Part shown: positions 1-5,906 of the stretch, piece after piece
How positions within the stretch are numbered: the stretch's first letter is position 1
Layout of the letters: every line of letters begins with the position of its first letter
Origin: Pseudohongiella sp.
GTDB lineage: Bacteria; Pseudomonadota; Gammaproteobacteria; Pseudomonadales; Pseudohongiellaceae
Direction: 5' to 3'
Length of the DNA: 6,908 nucleotides
Assembly: GCA_030652635.1 (NCBI GenBank)
Contig: JAUSPW010000328.1
Coordinates: 1 to 6,908 of the forward strand
Made by a program: the position numbers and the translations under genes
Notes under the pieces: model-generated
Seen by the model: the letters and a program-made list of their open reading frames with translations, nothing else
What the model was told of the DNA's origin: nothing
Database searches by the model: none

Positions 1-470
1 TGCGCGTACGCGGCCCCTGGATTTGCAGCCAGTATTATAAAAATCCCGATCTCAGCGCCTTCCCCAACGGCTGGCTGGCGACGGGTGATATCGCAGTGAT
101 TGATGCACAAGGCTATATGCGTGTTGTTGATCGCAAGAAAGATGTGATCAAAAGCGGCGGCGAGTGGATCAGCTCTCTTGAGATTGAAAGCATTGTCAGC
201 CAACATCCCGACGTGAATGAATGCACGGTGATTGGTGCCAAACACCCCAAATGGGATGAGCGACCGGTACTGATTGTGGTGTGCAACCGAGGCGCGCGGG
301 TCGAGGCTAATGAGATTGTGGTGTTCCTGGACGGAAAAATTGCACGCTGGTGGATGCCCGACCATATTCTGTTTGTGGAAAGCCTGCCCAAAACCGGTAC
401 CGGCAAAGTATTAAAAAATGAATTGCGTGAACAATACGGCAACATTCTGATAAGCGCCGCACAAGTCTGA
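1..470 (+). CDS. Fatty acyl-CoA ligase (AMP-binding enzyme), C-terminal part only
   Basis: This is the last 155 residues of an adenylate-forming ligase; the 5' part lies left of the window and the frame is open from base 3. Such enzymes activate fatty acids with ATP and join them to coenzyme A in the cytoplasm. Visible family motifs, in order, are the TGD motif in GWLATGD (69-89), the hinge DRKKD (129-143), the KSGGEWIS stretch that follows it, RWWMPD near the C-terminus, and PKTGTGK with the catalytic Lys at codon 405-407. KSGGEWIS and WWMPD are typical of the AlkK-type medium/long-chain fatty acyl-CoA ligases, as opposed to acetyl-CoA synthetases. The chain ends about 20 residues after the catalytic Lys, as is normal for the family, so the 3' end is intact. 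Chain length of the substrate cannot be told from this part. The gene 40 bases downstream is probably co-transcribed. Confidence 0.93.
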   Translation, partial: RVRGPWICSQYYKNPDLSAFPNGWLATGDIAVIDAQGYMRVVDRKKDVIKSGGEWISSLEIESIVSQHPDVNECTVIGAKHPKWDERPVLIVVCNRGARVEANEIVVFLDGKIARWWMPDHILFVESLPKTGTGKVLKNELREQYGNILISAAQV

Positions 471-497
471 GTGGCTGTCAGCAGACCTTACACTTTT

Positions 498-502
498 GGA
501 GA
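498..502 (+). promoter_or_regulatory. Ribosome binding site deciding the start of the MetX-like gene
   Basis: GGAGA lies 8 bases before the ATG at 511. The TTG at 496, which also opens the frame, overlaps this motif and has no site of its own, so the ATG at 511 is preferred. Confidence 0.7.
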
Positions 503-510
503 ATTCAGCG

Positions 511-1719
511 ATGTGGAATCCAGTAAACGCTATGAATAAAGCACTGATGCTTGTGCTGACGTTTTATGCACTGAATGCGTGCGCGCAAGAACAGTCGGCC
601 GCGCAGACATCGCTGGATCTGGTGCAAAAACAAGTATTTACCACGCGAGATTTCCAGACCTTTAATGGCCAACAGATCGCCGAAGTCAAGGTGGGCTGGG
701 AAGCCTATGGCGAACTCAACGCCGCAAAAGATAACGTCAATCTGATCACCCACTTTTTTTCAGGCAACAGCCACGCGGCCGGCAAATATACCGACGCCGA
801 TGCCCTGCCCGGTTACTGGGATGCCATCATTGGGCCCGGCAAAACCATAGACACCAACCGCTTCTACGTGATCAGCTCCGACACCTTGGTGAATCAAGAA
901 CCGCATAACCCCATGGTCACCACCACCGGCCCGGCAAGCATCAATCCCGCCACCGGCAAACCCTATGCGCTGGATTTTCCAGTAGTCACCATCCGCGATT
1001 TTGTGAATGTGCAAAAAGCCCTTCTGGACAGTCTGGGCGTGCAGAAACTCCACGCGGTGGTCGGTGCATCCATGGGTTCACTTCAAGCTCTGGACTGGGC
1101 CACCGCCTACCCCGACTACGTGGAACGTGTGATTTCCGTGATTGGCATGGGTGCCGCGGACCCGTGGACAATTGCCGGCTTGCAGCAATGGGCCAACCCG
1201 ATTATTGCCGATCCCAACTGGAACAACGGCAACTACTACGATGGTGAAGCTCCCAGCACCGGCTTGCGCCAGGCATTGGGTATGGTGACCTTGCAAGCCA
1301 TGCACCCCCTGATTTTTAATCAGGCCTATGCTGCCAGCGGCCCACGTGAAGCGGCGCCCTTACAAGATATCCGCGCCAACTTTGTGGTGGTAGAACAGCT
1401 GAACGCGGCTGCCCAAGCGCGCACCACCTATGCCGATGCCAATCACGTCTTGTATCTGGTACGCGCCAATCAGCTGTTTATGGCTGGGTTTGCAGACAAC
1501 CTGAGCAATGGACTGTCTGCGGTCACCGCAAAAGTGCTGTTTCTGCCTGCTACCAACGACTTGCTGCTGCAACCATACATGGCAAAAGCGGCGCATAACA
1601 CGCTGCTGAGTCTGGGTAAAGAGTCTTATTATGAAGAGATCGAAGGCCCTTGGGGACATCTGGATGGGGTTTATAGTGTTGGGCAGAAGTCGGAGGTGAT
1701 TGCTGGGTTTTTGGATTGA
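511..1719 (+). CDS. Secreted MetX-like alpha/beta hydrolase (putative esterase)
   Basis: The predicted protein has 402 residues from the ATG at 511. It belongs to the homoserine O-acetyltransferase (MetX) branch of alpha/beta hydrolases: HFFSGNSHAAG, IGPGKTIDTNRFYVI, TGPASINPATGKPY and the nucleophile elbow GASMGSLQALDWA are close matches to that family. The likely catalytic triad is Ser187 (codon 1069-1071), Asp350 in PATNDLLLQP and His383 in WGHLDG. It is probably not a true MetX. It begins with a hydrophobic export signal (MLVLTFYALNACAQ), whereas MetX is cytoplasmic. The glycine-rich segment before TGP is replaced by a longer QEPHNPMVTT loop, and the AR...TYRS signature normally found after the nucleophile is not recognisable. 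LNAC could be a lipobox with an unusual Asn at -2, or ACA could be a signal peptidase I site; the sequence does not decide. A second possible start is the ATG at 532 (MNKALML), which has a poorer ribosome site. The substrate is unknown. It follows the acyl-CoA ligase by 40 bases with no visible promoter between. Confidence 0.88.
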   Translation: MWNPVNAMNKALMLVLTFYALNACAQEQSAAQTSLDLVQKQVFTTRDFQTFNGQQIAEVKVGWEAYGELNAAKDNVNLITHFFSGNSHAAGKYTDADALPGYWDAIIGPGKTIDTNRFYVISSDTLVNQEPHNPMVTTTGPASINPATGKPYALDFPVVTIRDFVNVQKALLDSLGVQKLHAVVGASMGSLQALDWATAYPDYVERVISVIGMGAADPWTIAGLQQWANPIIADPNWNNGNYYDGEAPSTGLRQALGMVTLQAMHPLIFNQAYAASGPREAAPLQDIRANFVVVEQLNAAAQARTTYADANHVLYLVRANQLFMAGFADNLSNGLSAVTAKVLFLPATNDLLLQPYMAKAAHNTLLSLGKESYYEEIEGPWGHLDGVYSVGQKSEVIAGFLD

Positions 1720-1791
1720 TAAACGTAGCTTGGATTACGTTCCAGCAGCAACATTAAAAATTGAAACCAGTTTACGTTCGCAAAATGATAC

Positions 1792-2118
1792 TCAAAATTT
1801 TTGATCAGATTTTCGTACTTGATAATCAATGTTGAAATTAAATTTATCACAAACTTTGATTAGAACAATACTTATGATAAATGGGAACGTAGTGACAAAA
1901 ACCAGTCTGTAAATCATTTCAAAGCTCACGCCAAATCTGGGGACTATAAGTAGCATCTCCGCGCATGCGATTATCAATGCAAAGGGCACCAACCGAGAGG
2001 TTCTGAAGCCCAAATACCGACCGGTTTCCGGCTCACGTAACGCCCGCGGTATTAAAACTATGCCCATGAATGGTACAAGAACACCATTTATGATTGCACC
2101 CAACATAACCTCATTCAC
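1792..2118 (-). CDS. Small three-helix membrane protein, candidate microcin immunity protein
   Basis: I do not recognise a family. From the GTG at 2118-2116 the product is 108 residues with three hydrophobic segments, at about residues 4-24, 42-60 and 68-88, joined by an Arg/Glu-rich loop (PRALREPETGRYLGFRTSR) and ending in a charged tail (YQVRKSDQKF). This start has GGAG 8 bases upstream. A longer frame from a GTG at 2160 has no ribosome site, and that codon lies in the loop of a perfect hairpin. The gene follows the double-glycine peptide gene on the same strand after 98 bases. A small inner-membrane protein directly after a bacteriocin gene is the usual place and form of a self-immunity protein (colicin V's Cvi is also a small membrane protein); that role is inferred from position only. 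The gene is clearly AT-rich: 14 of the 60 bases in 1801-1860 are G or C, unlike its neighbours. It could instead be an unrelated small membrane protein. Confidence 0.7.
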   Translation of the reverse strand: MNEVMLGAIINGVLVPFMGIVLIPRALREPETGRYLGFRTSRLVPFALIIACAEMLLIVPRFGVSFEMIYRLVFVTTFPFIISIVLIKVCDKFNFNIDYQVRKSDQKF

Positions 2119-2126
2119 GAGTATTT

Positions 2127-2130
2127 CTCC
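2127..2130 (-). promoter_or_regulatory. Ribosome binding site for the small membrane protein
   Basis: On the minus strand, TTGGAG places GGAG 8 bases before the GTG at 2118. This supports the 108-residue product over the 122-residue alternative. Confidence 0.6.
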
Positions 2131-2142
2131 AAGTTGTGTAAT

Positions 2143-2172
2143 GACCAGTGAGAATCTCACCTCTCACTGGTC
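2143..2172 (-). repeat. Perfect 11-bp inverted repeat (hairpin) between peptide gene and membrane protein gene
   Basis: GACCAGTGAGA at 2143-2153 is the exact reverse complement of TCTCACTGGTC at 2162-2172, leaving an 8-base loop. In minus-strand RNA the stem ends 12 bases before the GGAG of the membrane protein gene. No T-run follows it on either strand, so it is not a standard intrinsic terminator. A stem here could protect the 3' end of the peptide mRNA, partly attenuate downstream transcription, or bind a protein. The structure is seen directly; the role is inferred. Confidence 0.6.
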
Positions 2173-2216
2173 TGACTACTCAGCTGCTAATCAATAGCGC
2201 CAACTGAGTCTGCCGA

Positions 2217-2477
2217 TCAGCTGTCATCCGCCACGGCCATTCCGGCCATGAAAGCCATTCCTACAGCTACCGCACCATAGTAGACACTCTTGGCAGCCCA
2301 GGCGATTGCACCATATGTACCAGTCGCGAACCCGAATGTAGCGGCAATCGTAATATCCCCCACATTACCACCCGCGCCATAAGCCTGTACGCCGCCCAAT
2401 ACGGCCCCTCCAATGCCTCCTAACAATGGATTTCCACCATTAACAGATCGAATTTCATTAATGCTTAGCTCTCTCAT
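2217..2477 (-). CDS. Double-glycine leader precursor of a class II microcin-like peptide
   Basis: The 86-residue precursor begins with MRELSINEIRSVNGG, a textbook double-glycine leader closely like that of colicin V (MRTLTLNELDSVSGG). A C39 peptidase would cut after Gly15. The mature 71-residue peptide (from NPLLGG to VADDS) is hydrophobic, has 16 glycines and no cysteine, and by its single Lys and three Asp has a net charge of about -2. Glycines are spaced as GG or GxxxG (mature 5-9, 9-13, 21-25, 34-38), a pattern typical of membrane-inserting bacteriocins. The C-terminal half (about 27-68) is nearly uncharged and could span a membrane. It lacks both the C-terminal disulfide of colicin V and the Ser/Gly-rich siderophore-attachment tail of microcins such as E492. 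AGGAG lies 8 bases before the ATG. Upstream are the matching peptidase-exporter genes and downstream is a small membrane protein. Toxic activity is inferred; an exported signal peptide is the main alternative. Confidence 0.88.
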   Translation of the reverse strand: MRELSINEIRSVNGGNPLLGGIGGAVLGGVQAYGAGGNVGDITIAATFGFATGTYGAIAWAAKSVYYGAVAVGMAFMAGMAVADDS

Positions 2478-2485
2478 TTTTCACG

Positions 2486-2490
2486 CTCCT
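2486..2490 (-). promoter_or_regulatory. Strong ribosome binding site of the microcin-like gene
   Basis: AGGAG on the minus strand stands 8 bases before the ATG at 2477. It is a near-ideal site, consistent with high translation of the peptide relative to the export genes. Confidence 0.75.
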
Positions 2491-2498
2491 TCGTTTAA

Positions 2499-2527
2499 AT
2501 GATGACCCAAACTACTTCCGCTGTCAG
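2499..2527 (-). promoter_or_regulatory. Possible sigma-70 promoter for the microcin-like gene
   Basis: Minus-strand CTGACA (2527-2522, 5 of 6 consensus bases) and CATCAT (2504-2499, 4 of 6) are separated by exactly 17 bases. Transcription would begin near 2492, directly at the ribosome site, giving a leader of about 15 bases. The weak -10 box and very short leader keep this tentative. A TTGACA at 2581-2576 over the exporter stop codon is a perfect -35 but has no good -10 at the right spacing. Confidence 0.28.
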
Positions 2528-2574
2528 ATCAGTTTTATGTGGCAGCGACCACAAGCCATAGACTTCCTTGTCTA
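2524..2574 (-). other. Leader region with two small dyads and an 11-codon mini-ORF
   Basis: In the 100-base gap between exporter and peptide genes, minus-strand TAGAC/GTCTA (2574-2570 and 2563-2559, loop AAGGAA) is followed by TGTGG/CCACA (2553-2549 and 2542-2538, loop TCGCTG). An ATG at 2559 opens an 11-residue frame (MACGRCHIKLI) ending at the TGA at 2526-2524. Its possible ribosome site AAGGA lies in the loop of the first dyad. Five-base stems and an 11-codon frame can both occur by chance, so this records the content of the gap; it is not a gene call. Confidence 0.25.
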
Positions 2575-2577
2575 ATG

Positions 2578-4674
2578 TCAAATGCCCAAATCGATACATA
2601 CCCCTCTGTCCAAAAATAATTTCTTACTGGCCAGCTGATAAATCTCTGGCCGATGACTGATCAGAACGATGCTGGTTTTGAGTGCACGCAATGACTCAAT
2701 GACTGCGCGCTCGGTCTGGATATCCAGATTGGCGGTAGCTTCGTCCAGAAACAGAATTTTTGCTGGTTTATAAAAAGCTCTGGCCAGCAAAATGCGTTGC
2801 GCCTGCCCTGCTGATAACATAGATCCCATGTCGCCAATCATGCTGTTGTAATTCATTGGCAGAGACATAATCAGCTCATGTATCTGTGCCTGTTGTGCAG
2901 CATGGTGCACTCGCTCAAGATCCGGTTGCTGATCAAACAAGGTGATGTTGTCGAGAATGGATCCAGACAACAATTGATCTGTCTGCAAAATGCCGGCGCA
3001 CACATCGCGGTATAGCCGAACGCCCGACTCACAGATGTCCCTGCCGTCCAGTTTGACGACACCATGATCCGGCTGCAGCAGGCCGGCCATTATTTTAAGC
3101 AGCGTTGATTTGCCCGCACCGGAAGGTCCCACCAATGCAACTATTTCACCAGGCTCGAGTTCAAGATTGATGTTTTGTAACACGGGGACATGGCTGCCGG
3201 GATAAGCGTATGACACATTCTCCAGCGCGAGCTTACCGCGCACAGGTGTGCGGATGACTGGCAGATGGATGCTGCTGAATTCCTTTTCCGTGCAGGTGAT
3301 ATCTGATACACGCTCCAGTTGCAGCCTGACCAGGCGAATCTGAACCAGCTTGTCGATAAATGATCGGATAGCGCTCGAAAAATTACCTTTTAGTGCGATG
3401 AACGCAGTCAGAAATCCCAGGGATATCGCACCCGCCAATACTTGTGTTGCTGCCAGATACACAACAAGGACGTTCTCGATGGCAAACAGGACACCAAACA
3501 CCAACTCGAGCTTGATGGTAAAGCGCGCCAGATGCACCTGGGTGTTGATCTGCTCGGCATACGAGTTGCGCCACATGAGAACTCTCGACAGTTCCCGGCA
3601 GTAGAACTTGATGACCTGTATGGCACGCATGTTTTCCATCAAACCAGTGCTGGTTTTTGCCTCGGCAACAATCAGTTGCTCTTGCAAGGTTTGAATGGAA
3701 GGTATCGCCAGCACCTTCAAGAGGGTGACCAGCACAACAAACACCAGCACCACTGAGGCGAGCACGCCGCTGAAATAAAACATCACCATCAATGTGACAA
3801 TTGCAAACAGGCCATCGAGTACCACGGTAATCAGATCCTCACTGATGATCCTGCGAATCTCTCGAATCGAGCCAAAACGCGAGACCAGATCCCCCACATG
3901 GCGTCTTTCAAAAAAATCTGCTGGAAGGCTCATCATGTGAGTAAACACATTGCCCACCATCTGGAACCCAAGCTGGTTAGAGAAGTACAACTGTATCTGT
4001 GACCGGGCAAAGGCCATGACCACGCCGATCAATGCCAGTAACAAAAAGCCAATTGCCAGTATTTTCAGGATGTCAGCGTCTTGTTTGCTTAAACTTTCAT
4101 CTATCACCGTTTGCATAAAAAATGCACCGCCGATAGATACCACTTGCAGACAAACTGATAACACAAGCAGTTGCAGCACCGAGCTGGTAAACCCTGGGTA
4201 TTTGACAAACAGATCCCTCAATTTTGATCTGAGAATGTGTGTTTGAGGGACAAATCCAGTAGCAGGCGTAAACTCAACGGCGATACCGGTAAAGTGCCGA
4301 CTTGCCTCATTGAATCCATACGTGCGTTCGCCGACAGCGGGATCGTTGATAACGAGCCCATGTTTGTTTAGCTTTTTTAACACCACAAAATGCGTCATGT
4401 CCCAGTGTAAAACTGCAGGTAATCGCAAGGCTTTCAGATCATCAAGTTCCAACTTTAATGCGCGGCTACTCAGATTTAGCGCCTCAGCAATGCCGAGAAT
4501 ATCTGCAAGATTTGCCCCGCGACCTGACACAGCGTGTTCGCGCCGCAAACTGTTCAGGTCAATCTTTTTGCCAAAATACGAAGCGATCATCGCCAGACAT
4601 GCCAAGCCGCACTCCGCGCGTTCCGCTTGCAGAATACAAGGCATTGCAGTACGAGGCAGGAAAAGTGCTCTCAT
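2578..4674 (-). CDS. C39 peptidase-containing ABC exporter (CvaB-like bacteriocin transporter)
   Basis: The 698-residue, full-length inner-membrane protein cuts double-glycine leaders and exports the peptide using ATP. Residues 10-135 form the C39 peptidase domain: the oxyanion Gln16, catalytic Cys22 in ECGLACLAM, His95 in THFVVL and Asp111 in INDPA are all present, so it should be an active protease and not a degenerate C39-like domain of the hemolysin-exporter type. Residues about 160-445 hold the transmembrane domain with hydrophobic helices. The nucleotide-binding domain has Walker A GPSGAGKST (516-524), Q-loop Gln564, signature LSAGQ (620-624, with Ala for the usual second Gly), Walker B ILFLDE with Glu645, and H-loop His674. 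Its ATG shares one base with the stop of the HlyD-type gene upstream. The double-glycine precursor 100 bases downstream is the obvious substrate. A TolC-type outer-membrane partner is needed but not in view. Confidence 0.95.
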   Translation of the reverse strand: MRALFLPRTAMPCILQAERAECGLACLAMIASYFGKKIDLNSLRREHAVSGRGANLADILGIAEALNLSSRALKLELDDLKALRLPAVLHWDMTHFVVLKKLNKHGLVINDPAVGERTYGFNEASRHFTGIAVEFTPATGFVPQTHILRSKLRDLFVKYPGFTSSVLQLLVLSVCLQVVSIGGAFFMQTVIDESLSKQDADILKILAIGFLLLALIGVVMAFARSQIQLYFSNQLGFQMVGNVFTHMMSLPADFFERRHVGDLVSRFGSIREIRRIISEDLITVVLDGLFAIVTLMVMFYFSGVLASVVLVFVVLVTLLKVLAIPSIQTLQEQLIVAEAKTSTGLMENMRAIQVIKFYCRELSRVLMWRNSYAEQINTQVHLARFTIKLELVFGVLFAIENVLVVYLAATQVLAGAISLGFLTAFIALKGNFSSAIRSFIDKLVQIRLVRLQLERVSDITCTEKEFSSIHLPVIRTPVRGKLALENVSYAYPGSHVPVLQNINLELEPGEIVALVGPSGAGKSTLLKIMAGLLQPDHGVVKLDGRDICESGVRLYRDVCAGILQTDQLLSGSILDNITLFDQQPDLERVHHAAQQAQIHELIMSLPMNYNSMIGDMGSMLSAGQAQRILLARAFYKPAKILFLDEATANLDIQTERAVIESLRALKTSIVLISHRPEIYQLASKKLFLDRGVCIDLGI

Positions 4675-5906
4675 TACAATCTCCTTGTCAGCGCAGTCAG
4701 CGGCTCAAATATGCCCTCGAGAATGGTGCGCTCTCCAGTGACCAATTGCGCACTGAACTGCATACCCGCTCGTAAATTCAACGCGTTCTGATCCAAGGGT
4801 AGCTCTGCCTTTATCAAATACACAGGTTCACTCACTTCTAGCGGAATCAAATACTCGCGCGGATCCAGCGCTGACGTGCCGATTGAACTGACTACCGCCT
4901 CATAACTTCCATATTGCTGAAAGGGAAACGCGTCGTAGTTCAACAACACAACTTGCCCTGTGCGCAACTTTCCGAGCGCGCGGGAGGGCACAAAGATCTG
5001 AGCCTCATAGGCAGGCACATCGGCCACAATGCTGACAAACGGGCGGCGAGGATCAAGTTGATCGCCACTCGCCAACATCAAGTTATTGATTCGGCCGGAA
5101 ACAGGCGCTGTGATGGCAAACTGCTGTTCATAAAGCGCTTCTTGCTTACGTTGCTGTAATTGCGACAAGTTGATTTGCAAAGCAATCTGCTCGTCCGACA
5201 AACGACTTTGCTCAAGCGCAAGCTCATGGCTGATGTCCTGCAACATGCGTCGGGTTGTCTGTATGGCCATGCGTGTGCCCTGAAACGATTTCCGCAGGGA
5301 CACCAGTGATGATTTACCTTGCGCCAGTTCGCTGTCTGATATCGCTCCTCGGGCGCGCAACTGTTCCAGCCGGATAACTTCATCATCAGCCATTTGCAAC
5401 TGCTGCGCCGACAAGTCGTCTTCATCAGCGCGAATTAATAACTCCTCGCGTAAAGCAGACTGACGGCGTTGAGATTGTTCGATTGCAAGCTGCTGCCTTT
5501 GCGCCGATAAAGCCAGACGGTCTTCAATCTGTGAGATCTGTTGCTCAAGGTGCAAAAGGATCGCGTGATTAGCCAGCTCGCCAGACTGCTCATAATCTGG
5601 TTTGATCACTGTGGCCAATGCCTGCCCCTGTTGGACCAGCTCTCCGTTTGCCACACGCAGATGCTGAATGACTCCACTTCGACTGCCATAGACCTTCACT
5701 TCACCATTAGCAGCATAAATAAACCCGCGCACATGCTCCGTTTGTTTAATGCTGGCCACTGCAGCAAATCCGGCAAGCACACAAAAGCATGCCAGAGCCG
5801 AAAGCAATAAAATTCGCAGTGATAAAGGTTGATAAAAAACCGGGTCACCAAAAAAATGGTCATGCTGAACCATGAGCACTTCGCGTCTGAATAAATTCTC
5901 ACGCAT
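4674..5906 (-). CDS. HlyD/CvaA-type membrane fusion (periplasmic adaptor) protein
   Basis: The 410-residue adaptor bridges the ABC exporter to an outer-membrane channel in type I secretion. From the N-terminus it has a short cytoplasmic part with LFRREVL, common in CvaA-type adaptors; one transmembrane helix at about 30-52; a first lipoyl half-motif (about 69-101, SRSGVIQHLRVANGELVQQGQ); a long Gln/Glu/Leu-rich coiled coil (about 115-262); the second lipoyl half (about 263-294, ITAPVSGRINNLM); and a C-terminal beta-rich region. Length and order match full family members. The ATG at 5906 was chosen because GGGAG lies 9 bases upstream and LFRREVL follows at once; the open frame reaches back to 5969 but without a better site. 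It overlaps the acyltransferase gene by 8 bases (ATGCGTGA) and the exporter by 1 base. Its partner is the C39 exporter immediately downstream. Confidence 0.94.
   Translation of the reverse strand: MRENLFRREVLMVQHDHFFGDPVFYQPLSLRILLLSALACFCVLAGFAAVASIKQTEHVRGFIYAANGEVKVYGSRSGVIQHLRVANGELVQQGQALATVIKPDYEQSGELANHAILLHLEQQISQIEDRLALSAQRQQLAIEQSQRRQSALREELLIRADEDDLSAQQLQMADDEVIRLEQLRARGAISDSELAQGKSSLVSLRKSFQGTRMAIQTTRRMLQDISHELALEQSRLSDEQIALQINLSQLQQRKQEALYEQQFAITAPVSGRINNLMLASGDQLDPRRPFVSIVADVPAYEAQIFVPSRALGKLRTGQVVLLNYDAFPFQQYGSYEAVVSSIGTSALDPREYLIPLEVSEPVYLIKAELPLDQNALNLRAGMQFSAQLVTGERTILEGIFEPLTALTRRL
4681..4686 (-). promoter_or_regulatory. Ribosome binding site of the exporter, inside the end of the HlyD-type gene
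   Basis: AAGGAG lies within the last codons of the HlyD-type gene (ACA AGG AGA TTG TAA) and 6 bases before the exporter ATG, which overlaps the stop codon as TAATG. This arrangement implies translational coupling, and hence matched amounts of the two transport proteins. Confidence 0.75.

Noticed and set aside
511..1719. Annotation as metX, homoserine O-acetyltransferase.
   Set aside because: An export signal and loss of several MetX signatures make methionine biosynthesis unlikely despite the clear family relationship.
1722..1741. Inverted repeat AACGTA/TACGTT with an 8-base loop between the converging MetX-like gene and membrane protein gene, as a terminator.
   Set aside because: The stem is only 6 bp, AT-rich and not followed by a T-run, so it is too weak to call.
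2119..2160. Upstream GTG at 2160 as start of the small membrane protein, adding 14 residues.
   Set aside because: No ribosome site precedes it and the codon lies in the loop of the perfect 11-bp hairpin, while the GTG at 2118 has GGAG 8 bases upstream.
2491..2510. Fur-box-like AAATGATGACC near the peptide start, by analogy with iron-regulated microcins.
   Set aside because: Only a short partial match to repeated GATAAT units is seen, not enough to support iron control.
3350..5810. Several open frames of 80-145 codons on the opposite strand within the exporter and adaptor genes.
   Set aside because: They lie wholly inside well-supported genes, show no recognisable motifs, and the coding signal clearly belongs to the minus strand.
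2578..5906. Hemolysin-type (RTX) type I secretion system.
   Set aside because: The C39 domain has its catalytic Cys, His and Asp, no RTX repeat protein is present, and a double-glycine peptide gene follows; this is the bacteriocin-export type.
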